From NCBI RefSeq assembly GCF_019636075.1, contig NZ_JAHBYG010000047.1:1-32101 (forward strand): DNA of 32,101 bases. Reading direction: 5' to 3'. This DNA comes from Ferrovibrio sp. (GTDB lineage: Bacteria > Pseudomonadota > Alphaproteobacteria > Ferrovibrionales > Ferrovibrionaceae). How positions within the stretch are numbered: position 1 is the stretch's first letter; each line of letters starts with the position of its first letter. A program made the translations under genes and the position numbers. The notes under the pieces were generated by a model that saw only the letters and a program-made list of their open reading frames with translations, had not been told where the DNA came from and searched no databases. Shown piece by piece: positions 1 through 7,875 of this stretch.

Positions 1-1450
1 CCAGCGCATCGTTGGGGTAATGGTTCTTCAGCACATCGGTCTGTTCGGGCCAGCCCAATGTGGAGAACGGCCACAGCGCCGAGGAGAACCAGGTATCGAG
101 CACATCCTCGTCCTGTTTCAGCTCAACCGCTTCGCCGTAATTGCGCATGGCATCGGCCTGAGCCTCTTCCAGCGAATAGGCGACGAATACCTTGCCGTCG
201 GGGCCGTACCAGGCCGGAATCTGATGGCCCCACCAGAGCTGGCGCGAAATGCACCAAGGCTGGATGTTGCGCATCCATTCGAAATAGGTCTTCTCCCAGC
301 TCTTCGGCACGAACTGGATATCGCCCTTCTCCACCGCCGCAATCGCCGGGCGCGCCAGCACTTCGGCATTCACATACCATTGCTCGGTGAGCCAGGGTTC
401 GATCACCACCTGGCTGCGGTCGCCATGGGGCACCATATGGGTGTTGGGTTCGATCTTCTCGACCAGCTCCAGGGCTTCCAGATCGGCCACCACCTGCTTG
501 CGCGCCTTGAAACGCTCCAGGCCACGATAGGCTTCCGGCACGTTTTCATTCAGATGCGCATGCTTGTCGAAGATGTTGATCATCTCCAGCTTATGGCGCT
601 TGCCGACCTCGAAATCGTTGAAGTCATGCGCCGGCGTGATCTTCACCGCGCCGCTGCCCTTTTCAGGATCGGAATAGTCGTCGCCCACAATGGGAATGCG
701 CCGGCCCACCAGCGGCAGCAGCGCATATTGCCCGATCAGGTGCTTGTAGCGCTCATCCTCGGGATGCACGGCAATGCCGGTATCGCCCAGCATGGTCTCC
801 GGCCGCGTGGTGGCGACCGTGATGAATTCGCCGGGCCGGCCCTCGATGGGATATTTGAAATACCATAGATGGCTCGTGACCTCGTGCTGCTCGACTTCGA
901 GATCGGAAATCGCGGTAAGCAGCTTGGGATCCCAGTTCACCAGCCGCATATCCTTGTAGATCAGGCCCTCGCGGTAGAGTTCGACGAACACCTTGCGCAC
1001 GGCGGCGCTCAAGCCCTCGTCCATGGTGAAGCGTTCACGGCTCCAGTCGCAGCTTTCGCCCAACCGGCGCTGCTGGCCGGTGATCATGCCGCCGGATTCC
1101 GCCTTCCACTCCCAAACCCGTTCAACGAACTTGGTGCGCCCCATGTCGTGGCGGTTCTTCTGTTCGCCAGCCAGCAAACGCTCCACCACCATCTGGGTGG
1201 CGATGCCGGCATGGTCGGTGCCGGGCTGCCACAAGGCGGCGCGGCCGCGCATGCGCTCGAAACGGATCAGCACATCCTGCAAGGTATGGTTCAGGGCATG
1301 GCCGATATGCAGGCTGCCGGTCACATTCGGCGGCGGCAGCGCAATCGTGTAAGGCTTGCCATCGCCGGCAGGCTTGAAGGCGCCAGCCTTTTCCCAGGCG
1401 GCATAGAGGCGCTGCTCGACGGATTGCGGCTGATAGGTCTTGTCCAACAT
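1..1450 (-). CDS. valS: Valyl-tRNA synthetase, N-terminal part (runs off the window)
   Basis: Class I aminoacyl-tRNA synthetase that charges tRNA-Val in the cytoplasm. Reading from the ATG at 1450, about 483 codons are present before the window edge. The ATP-binding motif [14 protein letters not shown] lies at residues 39-52 (HIGH at 48-51). Further on come the CP1 editing-domain signature [12 protein letters not shown], which clears mischarged threonine, and the WWGHQIPAW stretch of the returning catalytic core. The KMSKS loop and anticodon-binding domain would lie beyond base 1. No strong ribosome binding site precedes the ATG, but the protein starts where ValRS normally starts. It is the last visible gene of the set popZ-valS, a common alphaproteobacterial order. 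A tandem repeat occupies the gap to popZ. Identity is certain; only the exact start is less sure. Confidence 0.97.
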   Translation of the reverse strand, partial: MLDKTYQPQSVEQRLYAAWEKAGAFKPAGDGKPYTIALPPPNVTGSLHIGHALNHTLQDVLIRFERMRGRAALWQPGTDHAGIATQMVVERLLAGEQKNRHDMGRTKFVERVWEWKAESGGMITGQQRRLGESCDWSRERFTMDEGLSAAVRKVFVELYREGLIYKDMRLVNWDPKLLTAISDLEVEQHEVTSHLWYFKYPIEGRPGEFITVATTRPETMLGDTGIAVHPEDERYKHLIGQYALLPLVGRRIPIVGDDYSDPEKGSGAVKITPAHDFNDFEVGKRHKLEMINIFDKHAHLNENVPEAYRGLERFKARKQVVADLEALELVEKIEPNTHMVPHGDRSQVVIEPWLTEQWYVNAEVLARPAIAAVEKGDIQFVPKSWEKTYFEWMRNIQPWCISRQLWWGHQIPAWYGPDGKVFVAYSLEEAQADAMRNYGEAVELKQDEDVLDTWFSSALWPFSTLGWPEQTDVLKNHYPNDAL

Positions 1451-1460
1451 CGTCAAAACT

Positions 1461-1509
1461 CAAATCTTCTGAGGGTCAAATCTTCCGGGGGGCCAAGTCT
1501 TCCGGGGAG
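1461..1509. repeat. Short tandem repeat, about 16 bp x 3
   Basis: Three imperfect copies of CAAATCTTCCGGGG-like sequence follow each other directly (1461-1476, 1477-1493, 1494-1509) in the 131-bp gap between popZ and valS. They lie in the 5' leader of valS, just upstream of its ATG. No spacers separate the copies, so this is slippage-type duplication rather than an array. I see no promoter in it. Confidence 0.7.
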
Positions 1510-1581
1510 AATGCGGGACGCGCATAAAAGACCATCCAGGGCAGACAGTCTAGTCCGCCCTTCAGTCCTGTGCCGGAACGG

Positions 1582-2235
1582 TCAGAGGTGGTCCTGCTCC
1601 TCTTCCGCCTGAATGGTCAGGCGGGCCACCTCGCGCTCTACGATGCGCTGTACGATGGTGGCGAGGTGGGCGTCCAGCCATTCCTTCAGCATCGGACGCA
1701 GCAATTCCTTCACCAGTTCCTCAAGGGTACGCTGGCCGTTGCCCAGCCCCATGGCGCGGGAGCCGGCAACCGCGCCGGTCAGGGCGCCAAGATGCGAAGC
1801 CGCCCGGTGTGCCGTGGGCTGCGAAACCAAAGCCTCGTAATCGTCGTCGCGCATTACTTCCGTCAGGTCGAGAATATCCTCGCGCGGCGGAGGCGGTGGC
1901 GGCGGACGGCGCGGCCGCGGCGGAGGGGGCGGCGGCGGCGGGGGTGGCGGCGGCGGTTCCTCGTATTCGGGTTCCGGCTCCGGCTCGGGTTCGGGTTCAG
2001 GCTCCGGCTCGGGCTCCGGCGCAGCCATCATCGGCTCCGGCTCGGGCTCGGGTTCCGGCTCGGGTTCAGGCAGCGGCGCGGGTTCGGGTTCCGGCTCTGG
2101 AGCGGGCGGCGGCGGCGGCGCTTCGGCCTCGGCGGCGGGCTGCTCGGCACCATCCTCCGAAATAATTCGGCGGATGGAGGCGAGAATCTCCTCCATCGTC
2201 GGTTCGCTCTGCTGCCCTGCCTTGGGGTCGCTCAT
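1582..2235 (-). CDS. popZ: PopZ-like cell-pole organizing protein (DUF2497)
   Basis: Predicted 217-residue polar scaffold. In Caulobacter, PopZ self-assembles at cell poles, anchors the chromosome origin through ParB and recruits cell-cycle regulators. The N-terminal helix EPTMEEILASIRRIISED (residues 11-28) is the family's partner-binding motif. The C-terminal 55 residues (RTLEELVKELLRPMLKEWLD onwards) form the conserved helical oligomerisation region. Between them is a linker of roughly 100 residues that is almost only Pro and Glu, with long Glu-Pro alternation and a run of 13 prolines. The ATG at 2235 is chosen over the one nine codons upstream because GCGAGGGT sits right before it and the family begins with MSDP-like sequence. 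It lies between tolC and valS as in many alphaproteobacteria. The long proline runs would need EF-P for translation. Confidence 0.9.
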   Translation of the reverse strand: MSDPKAGQQSEPTMEEILASIRRIISEDGAEQPAAEAEAPPPPPAPEPEPEPAPLPEPEPEPEPEPEPMMAAPEPEPEPEPEPEPEPEPEYEEPPPPPPPPPPPPPRPRRPPPPPPPREDILDLTEVMRDDDYEALVSQPTAHRAASHLGALTGAVAGSRAMGLGNGQRTLEELVKELLRPMLKEWLDAHLATIVQRIVEREVARLTIQAEEEQDHL

Positions 2236-2360
2236 ACCCTCGCCTGTATCCTTCGGCGGCAACTGCCCGCCGTCTTGATTTTTTCAGCCCTGAAACAGAC
2301 TGGCTTGAAACGGCCTTGCCAGCAAGAAGGGTTCGGGACCACCACATACCAGCCAAAGCC

Positions 2361-2386
2361 AGGCGGGTCGATCACTCGACTCGCCT
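2361..2386 (+). promoter_or_regulatory. Inverted repeat between tolC and popZ
   Basis: AGGCGGGTCGA (2361-2371) and TCGACTCGCCT (2376-2386) form an 11-bp stem with a 4-base TCAC loop. On the plus-strand RNA the single mismatch becomes a G-U pair. The repeat lies about 125 bp upstream of the popZ start. It could be an operator for popZ or a weak transcription stop; there is no T-run on either side. No clear -35/-10 pair was recognised in this 270-bp gap. Confidence 0.4.
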
Positions 2387-2472
2387 GAATTTAGATATGC
2401 GCCTGAAAGATAACCGAAGTGTTAAACCGGGTTAAGGCTTATTTGCCTGGATTCCCTGGTTTAAAGGACCGA

Positions 2473-2503
2473 ATCGGTCGAAATCACCCGATAATCGACC
2501 GAT
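2473..2503 (-). terminator. Stem-loop directly after tolC
   Basis: ATCGGTCGA (2473-2481) and TCGACCGAT (2495-2503) are a perfect 9-bp inverted repeat with a 13-base loop. It begins 3 bp past the tolC stop codon. The minus-strand continuation is only weakly T-rich (TCGGTCCTTTAAACC), so this is a possible but not classic intrinsic terminator for the pcm-rhodanese-tolC unit. Confidence 0.45.
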
Positions 2504-2505
2504 CC

Positions 2506-3879
2506 TTAGTCTACGTCGAGACCGCCATCGGTGCCGAACCAGAGGTCGCGCACCCGGTTGTAGTTCTCGGCCGGATCGTAGAGGTCCACCGCCAGGCCCA
2601 GATTGCGGGCGCTGAGGCCGCCGACCGAGGACAGCAGGGCGAAGCCGGCAACGTATTCGTCGCGCTCAGCCCGCACCTGGGCCACCTGGGCGTCGAGGTA
2701 TTCCTGCTCGGCATCCAGCACGTCCAGCGTGGTGCGCGATCCCACTTCGGCTTCCTGCTGCACGCCATCCAGGGCGATACGCGAGGCCTGCACCTGCGCC
2801 TTGCGGGCGGTGATGTTGGAACGCGCGGTGTTGAGATTTTCCCAAGCCTGAACCACGGCCTGACGCACAGCGCGGCGCTGCTCGTCCACCTGGATGCGGC
2901 GCTGGTTGTAAACCTGCTTCTTCTGCCGGGTCTGGCTGTAAACGCCGCCGGCTTCGTAAAGCGGCACGCTTACCTGCACGGTGGCGCGAGCGCCTTCGGT
3001 GATGGCATCCACGCGGGATTGCTCGCGGGCGGTATTGGCCGAGGCATTCAGCGAAACCGAAGGCAACAGCGCGCCGGAACTGACACGCACATCATTGCGC
3101 GCCGACAATTCGCGGAACTGAGCGGCCTGCAGATCGGGATTCTGCTGATCGCCCAGGCTCACCGCCTCGGTCTCGCTGGTCGGCAAAGTGGGCAGCGGCG
3201 GCGGCGGGACAAGCTGGCCTGGCTGTTCGCCCACGATACGGGCGAAAATCGCACGGCTGCTGGCCAGCGCGCCTTCGGCAGAAATGCGGTCGGCGGTGGC
3301 GCGGCTGAGGCGGGATTCGGCCTGGGCCACGTCGGTGCGGGTGATCTCGCCAACGCGGAAACGCTCGCGGGTGGCTTCCAACTGGCGGCGCAGCACCTGC
3401 TCGTTATTACGGGTCAGTTCCAGCACGGCCTGATCGCGCAACACATCCATATAAGACGTGACGGCATCCTGCAGCACACGGCGTTCGGTGCTGGCCAGAT
3501 CCTGGCGGCTGGCCTGCACGGCGGCTTCGGCCGTGGCGGTGGCGGCTTCGGTGCGACCGCCGCGATACAGCGGCTGGCTCACCGCGATACCCACCGAAGC
3601 AGGCGACAACGACGTGGCTTGGGTGGCGGCGGTCTGCGGCCGGGCATCGGCGAAAGAGCGACCGGCCTCGCCCGTCAGCGAAACCGTGGGGCGCCAGCCG
3701 GCCAAGGCCTGCGGCACGCTTTCATCGGTGGCACGCAGCGACGCGCGGGCCGCCAGCAAGGTGGGATTGTTGGAATAGGCCGTGGCCAACACATCGTTGA
3801 GCTGCTGCGCCCGGGCATCGGGCATGGCGGCCAGCATCAACCCGACCAGACCGGTGGCTGCCATCAGATAATTACGCAT
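2506..3879 (-). CDS. tolC: TolC-family outer membrane efflux/secretion channel
   Basis: 457-residue outer membrane channel that trimerises to span the outer membrane and periplasm and works with inner-membrane pumps or type I secretion ABC transporters. A Sec signal peptide covers residues 1 to about 24 (cleavage after DARA). The mature protein begins with the typical LNDVLATAYSNNPTLLAAR motif of the TolC/AprF group and shows the two tandem repeats of alpha-helical segments, for example VSQPLYRGGRTEA in the first half and VSVPLYEAGGVYSQ in the second. The start is preceded by GGCGAGGCG. The gene follows the rhodanese gene by 27 bp and precedes popZ. It is not a lipoprotein, unlike the second TolC-family gene in this window (30067-31614). 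This copy is the conserved housekeeping-type locus of the class. Confidence 0.93.
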   Translation of the reverse strand: MRNYLMAATGLVGLMLAAMPDARAQQLNDVLATAYSNNPTLLAARASLRATDESVPQALAGWRPTVSLTGEAGRSFADARPQTAATQATSLSPASVGIAVSQPLYRGGRTEAATATAEAAVQASRQDLASTERRVLQDAVTSYMDVLRDQAVLELTRNNEQVLRRQLEATRERFRVGEITRTDVAQAESRLSRATADRISAEGALASSRAIFARIVGEQPGQLVPPPPLPTLPTSETEAVSLGDQQNPDLQAAQFRELSARNDVRVSSGALLPSVSLNASANTAREQSRVDAITEGARATVQVSVPLYEAGGVYSQTRQKKQVYNQRRIQVDEQRRAVRQAVVQAWENLNTARSNITARKAQVQASRIALDGVQQEAEVGSRTTLDVLDAEQEYLDAQVAQVRAERDEYVAGFALLSSVGGLSARNLGLAVDLYDPAENYNRVRDLWFGTDGGLDVD

Positions 3880-3906
3880 CGCCTCGCCCCTTACCCCGAA
3901 AAGATA

Positions 3907-4236
3907 TCAGTAGACCGCCATGCCGGGTTCCACCCGCTCGGCCCAGGCAGTGATACCACCAGCCAGGTTAACCGCGTGTGAAACTCCGTTGGCTCGCAGC
4001 CATTGCGTGGCGCGCAGGCTGCGGCCGCCGCGATGGCACATCACCACCAGTTTGCCCACTTTGGGCAATTCGCCCGCCCGGCCCGGCAATTCCCCCAGGG
4101 GGATATGCACGGCGCCCGGCAGCGAACAAATCTCCAATTCCCAGCCTTCGCGCACATCCAGCACGGCGATATCCGCCTGACTGTCGCGCAACTGCTTCAA
4201 GTCCTCGACCGTAATATCGATCGGTGCTTCGGCCAT
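3907..4236 (-). CDS. Single-domain rhodanese-like protein
   Basis: 109 residues, one complete rhodanese domain, cytoplasmic (no signal). The domain contains VLDVRE near residue 26, HIPLGELP near 44 and the active-site loop CHRGGRS with catalytic Cys67. Such proteins move sulfane sulfur from thiosulfate or persulfide donors to acceptors; the true donor is unknown here. It lies 5 bp downstream of the methyltransferase gene and 27 bp upstream of tolC, so the three are probably co-transcribed. This triplet is a recurring arrangement in alphaproteobacteria, but I know of no demonstrated functional link between them. Confidence 0.9.
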   Translation of the reverse strand: MAEAPIDITVEDLKQLRDSQADIAVLDVREGWELEICSLPGAVHIPLGELPGRAGELPKVGKLVVMCHRGGRSLRATQWLRANGVSHAVNLAGGITAWAERVEPGMAVY

Positions 4237-4241
4237 GATAC

Positions 4242-4913
4242 TCAGAACACGAAGCCGGCGGGACGCTCGAAACCCGGCAGCGGATGCGTGCCGGCATCGA
4301 ATATTTCACGCTCGGCGAAGCTGTTTCCTGTGCGCTTCACATACACGGCCCGGCCGATCGGGGCCCCGGCCGGACGTACAACGCCCACCAAGCGGCCACC
4401 CTCGGCCAATTGCTGCTTCAGCGCATCGGGGATTTCCGGCACCGCGCCGCACAGCAGAATCACGTCATACGGTCCCTGCTTGGCCAGACCGGCGGCCAGC
4501 GGGCCTTCGATCACCGGGGCATTGTCCAGGCCCAGCTTGGCCAGGGTCTGGCTGGCAGAGGCCGCCAGGGCAGCATCGCTTTCCAGGCCGATGGCCGTAC
4601 TGGCCAAGCCGGCCAGAACCGCAAGGTCGTAGCCGCTGGCCGGGCCCACGGCCAGGGCCACATCGCTATCCGAGATATCGGCTTCCTGCAGCAGACGGGC
4701 CAGCACCAGCGGCTCCATCAGCCAGCGGCCGGATGAAACGGCAATGTCTTCATCCATGTAAGCCACGCCGCGATAGGCCTTGGGCACGAATTCCTCACGC
4801 GGCACCATCTGCATGGCCGCAATCACGCGCTCGTCGATCACCTTGCTGGGCAGGAGCTGCGTCAACACCATCTGGCGCCGCGCTTCGGCGTAAAGTCGAT
4901 CAGCAGAAGCCAT
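4242..4913 (-). CDS. pcm: Protein-L-isoaspartate O-methyltransferase family protein (divergent)
   Basis: 223 residues from the ATG at 4913; an in-frame ATG 18 codons upstream is less likely because the family starts just before the RRQMVLTQL segment. The fold is a SAM-dependent methyltransferase. The PIMT-type AMQMVPREEFVP stretch is clear. Motif I reads AVGPASGYDLAVLA, where active enzymes usually have IGTGSGY, and the usual ISQP-like substrate loop is replaced by LMEPLVLARLL. These changes suggest a subfamily whose repair activity on isoaspartyl peptides is doubtful; SAM binding may remain. It is the first gene of the probable unit with rhodanese and tolC. The family assignment is firm, the activity is not. 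Confidence 0.85.
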   Translation of the reverse strand: MASADRLYAEARRQMVLTQLLPSKVIDERVIAAMQMVPREEFVPKAYRGVAYMDEDIAVSSGRWLMEPLVLARLLQEADISDSDVALAVGPASGYDLAVLAGLASTAIGLESDAALAASASQTLAKLGLDNAPVIEGPLAAGLAKQGPYDVILLCGAVPEIPDALKQQLAEGGRLVGVVRPAGAPIGRAVYVKRTGNSFAEREIFDAGTHPLPGFERPAGFVF

Positions 4914-5020
4914 GGGACGAATCCGCTCCGGAAATTCTAGCAACCAGTTGGCTTTATAATGCCGCAATGCAGCGAAAACAATCGTTGCTTGAACGACTTC
5001 GCCGGCCCGAGTGTGACATT

Positions 5021-5089
5021 CATCACAGGCCGCTGGCCAAAGGCATCACAAGCCGTTGGCCAAAGGCATCACAGGCCGCTGGCCAAGCT
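5021..5089. repeat. 23-bp tandem repeat x 3
   Basis: Three adjacent 23-bp units (5021-5043, 5044-5066, 5067-5089), core CATCACAGGCCGCTGGCCAA. Unit 2 differs from unit 1 at two bases and the end of unit 3 is diverged. Each unit contains GGCC-N3-GGCC. There are no spacers, so this is not CRISPR. It lies in the gap between the PIMT-family gene and tRNA-Cys. Confidence 0.85.
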
Positions 5090-5100
5090 GCCGCCTGGCC

Positions 5101-5139
5101 GGCAAGCCCCCGGCAAGCCCCCGGCAAGCCCCCGGCAAG
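5101..5139. repeat. 11-bp tandem repeat x 3.5
   Basis: GGCAAGCCCCC occurs at 5101-5111, 5112-5122 and 5123-5133, and a partial fourth copy ends at 5139, immediately before the -35 box of the tRNA-Cys promoter. It is a second slippage-type repeat 11 bp after the 23-bp block, which gives this 288-bp gap an unusually repetitive make-up. Confidence 0.85.
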
Positions 5140-5141
5140 GC

Positions 5142-5170
5142 TTGACCCATATCCCGCCTGCCCCTACAAG
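5142..5170 (+). promoter_or_regulatory. Candidate sigma-70 promoter for tRNA-Cys
   Basis: TTGACC at 5142-5147 and TACAAG at 5165-5170 are separated by 17 bp. Transcription would start near 5177, giving a leader of about 25 nt before the mature tRNA. The same TTGACC-17-TA arrangement precedes the tRNA-Ser in this window. Confidence 0.5.
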
Positions 5171-5201
5171 AGCCCACGCGTTGGCCGACGGGGTTTTTCG
5201 A

Positions 5202-5275
5202 GGTCCGGTGGCGGAGTGGCTACGCAGCGGACTGCAAATCCGCGTACGCCGGTTCAATTCCGGCCCGGACCTCCA
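5202..5275 (+). tRNA. tRNA-Cys (anticodon GCA), CCA encoded
   Basis: Full cloverleaf. Acceptor arms are GGTCCGG (5202-5208) and CCGGACC (5265-5271). The anticodon stem is GCGGA/TCCGC with loop CTGCAAA, giving anticodon GCA at 5234-5236. The T arm is GCCGG-TTCAATT-CCGGC (5248-5264). The discriminator base at 5272 is T, the known identity element of tRNA-Cys, and CCA is encoded at 5273-5275. Variable loop of 4 nt. Confidence 0.96.
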
Positions 5276-5383
5276 ATCATTCCGCAGCCTGTTTACTCAA
5301 CGCAACCCGATAAATCCCGGTTTCGCGGCCTTTACGGTCCTGGCATAGTCCTTATTCGGCCGCTGCCCCACATCGAGTGCCGC

Positions 5384-6295
5384 ATGTCCGACCTGCCCAG
5401 CTCCATCGAAGCCGTCGAAAAACTCCTCGAGCAGGGCGACTATGTTGCCGACCGAGCCCTGGCCACCAGCCTGTTCCTGGCCCTGAAGATGGGCCGGCCG
5501 CTGTTTCTCGAAGGCGAGGCCGGCGTGGGCAAGACCGAAATTGCCAAGGTGCTAGCCCAGACCCTGAACCGCGGCCTGGTGCGCCTGCAATGTTATGAGG
5601 GGTTGGACCTCTCCTCTGCCGTGTATGAATGGAACTATCCCCGCCAGATGCTTGAAATCCGTCTGGCCGAAGCCGCCGGCGAGCAGGATCGCGGCCGCAT
5701 CGCCGCCGATATCTTCAGCCGCGACTTCCTGATCGAGCGACCACTTCTGCAGGCCCTGCAATCCGGCCTGGAAGGCCCGCCGGTGCTGCTGATCGACGAA
5801 CTGGACCGCACCGACGAACCTTTCGAAGCGTATCTGCTGGAAGTGCTCTCCGATTTCCAGATCACCATCCCCGAGCTTGGCGCGGTAAAGGCCGAAACGC
5901 CGCCGATCGTGATCGTGACCTCCAACCGCACCCGTGAAATCCACGACGCGCTGAAGCGCCGCTGCCTGTATTACTGGGTGGATTACCCGTCCGCCGAACG
6001 CGAACTCGCCATCCTGAAGCGCAAGGTGCCGGGCGTGCCGGAACGCCTGTCGCGCGAAATCGTGGCCTTCGTGCAAGGCCTGCGCAATGCCGAGCTGTTC
6101 AAGCTGCCCGGCGTGGCCGAAACCATCGACTGGACCCGTGCGCTGACCTTCCTCGACAAGGTGGCGCTGGATCCCGAAACCATCGACAACACGCTCGGCG
6201 TCTTGCTCAAGTATCAGGACGATATCGCCAAGATGCAGGGCAGCGAGGCTGCCGCCCTGCTGCGCCAGGTGCAGCAGGAATTGGCGGGCCTGTAG
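5384..6295 (+). CDS. coxD: MoxR/CoxD-type AAA+ ATPase
   Basis: 303-residue AAA+ ATPase, cytoplasmic. Walker A is GEAGVGKT (residues 44-51), Walker B is LLIDELDR (Asp138, Glu139), and the sensor-1 region is VTSNRTREIHDALKRR. MoxR ATPases act as chaperones together with VWA-domain partners. The CoxD branch inserts sulfur and copper into the Mo-Cu site of aerobic CO dehydrogenase or serves related molybdenum hydroxylases. The start chosen is the ATG at 5384; the longer open frame upstream runs through the tRNA and is not coding. The ribosome binding site is weak. The stop lies 3 bp before the CoxE-type gene, so the two proteins are translated together and probably form a pair. Confidence 0.9.
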   Translation: MSDLPSSIEAVEKLLEQGDYVADRALATSLFLALKMGRPLFLEGEAGVGKTEIAKVLAQTLNRGLVRLQCYEGLDLSSAVYEWNYPRQMLEIRLAEAAGEQDRGRIAADIFSRDFLIERPLLQALQSGLEGPPVLLIDELDRTDEPFEAYLLEVLSDFQITIPELGAVKAETPPIVIVTSNRTREIHDALKRRCLYYWVDYPSAERELAILKRKVPGVPERLSREIVAFVQGLRNAELFKLPGVAETIDWTRALTFLDKVALDPETIDNTLGVLLKYQDDIAKMQGSEAAALLRQVQQELAGL

Positions 6296-6298
6296 GCC

Positions 6299-7531
6299 AT
6301 GGATGTGGTGCCGGAAGCCGTTCCCAGCGGTGGGCGTTTCGCTGAAAACATCGTGCATTTCGTGCGCATGCTGCGGGCTGCCGGCCTGCCGCTGGGCCCC
6401 GGCAAATCGCTGGATGCGGTACGCGCGGTGGAATGCGCCGGCATCCAGCACCGCAGCGATCTGTACTGGGCGCTGTTCTCGGTGCTGGTAAACCGCCGCG
6501 ATCAACGCGAATTATTCGATCAGGCCTTCCACATTTTCTGGCGCGATCCGAAAATCCTCGAACGCATGCTGCATATGATGCTGCCGGAAGCGCCGGGCAT
6601 GGCCGAGCCGGAGCGCAATGCGCTGTCGCAGCGCTTGCAGCAGGCGATGATGCCGGGGCGCGACGGCAAACCGCGCCCGCAGAAGGGCGAGGACGAAATC
6701 GAGATCGATGCCACCCTCACCTTCTCGGCCAGCGAATTGCTGCAGAAGAAGGATTTCGCCGATATGAGTACGGAGGAAGTAGCTGCCGCCAAGGCCGCGC
6801 TGGCGCGCATTGCCTGGCCCTTCCCGCCGCATCGCACCCGCCGCCACGCACTGAACCCGCGCGGCACGCGGATCAATCTGCGGGCCTCGCTGCGGCGTTC
6901 CCTGCGCCTGGGCGGCGCGGCGATTCCGCTGTTGCATGAAAGCCCGCGCGAGCTTCCGCCGCCCCTGGTGGTGCTATGCGATATTTCCGGCTCTATGAGC
7001 CAGTATTCGCGCATGTTTCTGCATTTCATGCATAACCTGAGCAACGACCGCGCCCGCGTGCACAGCTTTCTGTTCGGCACCCGGCTGACCAATATCACCC
7101 GCATGCTGCGGCAGAAGGATGTGGACAAGGCGTTGCGCGATGTCGGCGAAAAAGTGCCTGATTGGTCGGGCGGCACGCGTATCGGCGGCACGCTGGAAGA
7201 ATTCAACCGATACTGGTCGCGCCGCGTGCTGGGCCAGGGCGCGGTTGTGCTGATGCTGACCGATGGGCTGGACCGCGAGGGCGGCAGCGGCCTTGCGCAT
7301 GAGATGGAACGCCTGCACAAATCCTGTAAGCGGCTGATCTGGCTGAATCCGCTGTTGCGCTGGGATGGTTTCGAACCGAAGGCCCAAGGCATCCGCGCCA
7401 TCCTGCCGCATGTTGACGATTTCCGCCCGATACACAATCTCACGTCCATGGCCGAATTGGCGCAGGCCCTGAATGGCGCCAACGATTTCGGCAACCGCCT
7501 GAAGCAGAACCTGCAAAGGATGAGCAAATGA
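6299..7531 (+). CDS. coxE: VWA-domain protein, CoxE type
   Basis: 410 residues. The N-terminal part is helical and matches the start of CoxE-like proteins (GGRFAENIVHFVRMLRAAGL). The C-terminal half is a von Willebrand A domain with a complete MIDAS: DISGSMS (Asp228, Ser230, Ser232), the downstream Thr in GGTRIGGTL, and MLTDGLD. This family works with the neighbouring AAA+ ATPase in maturation of CO-dehydrogenase-type molybdoenzymes. There is no signal peptide or membrane segment. The ATG at 6299 is 3 bp after the ATPase stop, and the stop overlaps the start of the next gene by 4 bp (ATGA). Function in this organism is inferred from family and operon. Confidence 0.9.
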   Translation: MDVVPEAVPSGGRFAENIVHFVRMLRAAGLPLGPGKSLDAVRAVECAGIQHRSDLYWALFSVLVNRRDQRELFDQAFHIFWRDPKILERMLHMMLPEAPGMAEPERNALSQRLQQAMMPGRDGKPRPQKGEDEIEIDATLTFSASELLQKKDFADMSTEEVAAAKAALARIAWPFPPHRTRRHALNPRGTRINLRASLRRSLRLGGAAIPLLHESPRELPPPLVVLCDISGSMSQYSRMFLHFMHNLSNDRARVHSFLFGTRLTNITRMLRQKDVDKALRDVGEKVPDWSGGTRIGGTLEEFNRYWSRRVLGQGAVVLMLTDGLDREGGSGLAHEMERLHKSCKRLIWLNPLLRWDGFEPKAQGIRAILPHVDDFRPIHNLTSMAELAQALNGANDFGNRLKQNLQRMSK

Positions 7532-7851
7532 GCGATATCGATGTCGATCCGCTGAACCAGGCCCAGACTTGGCGCAAATCCGGCAAGGGCGTGGCACTGG
7601 CCACAGTGGTCACCACCTGGGGCTCGGCCCCGCGCCCCGTCGGCAGCCAGCTTGCGGTGGACGAGGATGGCAATTTCGTCGGTTCGGTTTCCGGCGGCTG
7701 CATCGAGGGCGCCGTGGTGACCGAAGGCCTTGATGCGATCCAGGATGGCAAGCCGCGCCTGCTGGATTTCGGCGTATCGGATGCCCAGGCCTGGGAAGTC
7801 GGCCTGGCCTGCGGCGGCAAAATTCAGATTTTCGTCGAAAAGCTGGCCTGA
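7528..7851 (+). CDS. XdhC/CoxI family protein, N-terminal-domain half
   Basis: 107 residues corresponding to the N-terminal XdhC_CoxI domain, with WGSAPRPVGSQLAV and the conserved GSVSGGCIEGAV loop carrying a Cys. XdhC proteins bind and sulfurate the molybdenum cofactor before its insertion into xanthine-dehydrogenase-family enzymes. Here the protein ends cleanly after FVEKLA, and the Rossmann half is a separate gene 24 bp downstream. The split is a known form (coxI/coxF-like pairs), not a frameshift: both halves have their own start and stop, and the downstream one starts with new sequence. The start overlaps the CoxE stop. Confidence 0.88.
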   Translation: MSDIDVDPLNQAQTWRKSGKGVALATVVTTWGSAPRPVGSQLAVDEDGNFVGSVSGGCIEGAVVTEGLDAIQDGKPRLLDFGVSDAQAWEVGLACGGKIQIFVEKLA

Positions 7852-7875
7852 ACCATGCCATCGGAGAACTGAGCC

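Noticed and set aside
2422..2435. CtrA-like site TTAA-N6-TTAA upstream of popZ
   Set aside because: The CtrA full site needs a spacer of seven bases; here it is six, and the context does not otherwise match.
2419..3981. Long plus-strand open frame (520 codons) opposite tolC
   Set aside because: It is antisense to a clear TolC gene with signal peptide and family motifs; the His/Gly/Ala-rich translation is typical of shadow frames in GC-rich DNA.
5021..5139. Possible CRISPR array
   Set aside because: The repeat units are directly adjacent with no spacers, and no cas genes are present.
4235..5383. Upstream extension of the CoxD open frame to 686 codons
   Set aside because: The extra part passes through the tandem repeats and tRNA-Cys and is antisense to the PIMT-family gene; family homology begins at 5384.
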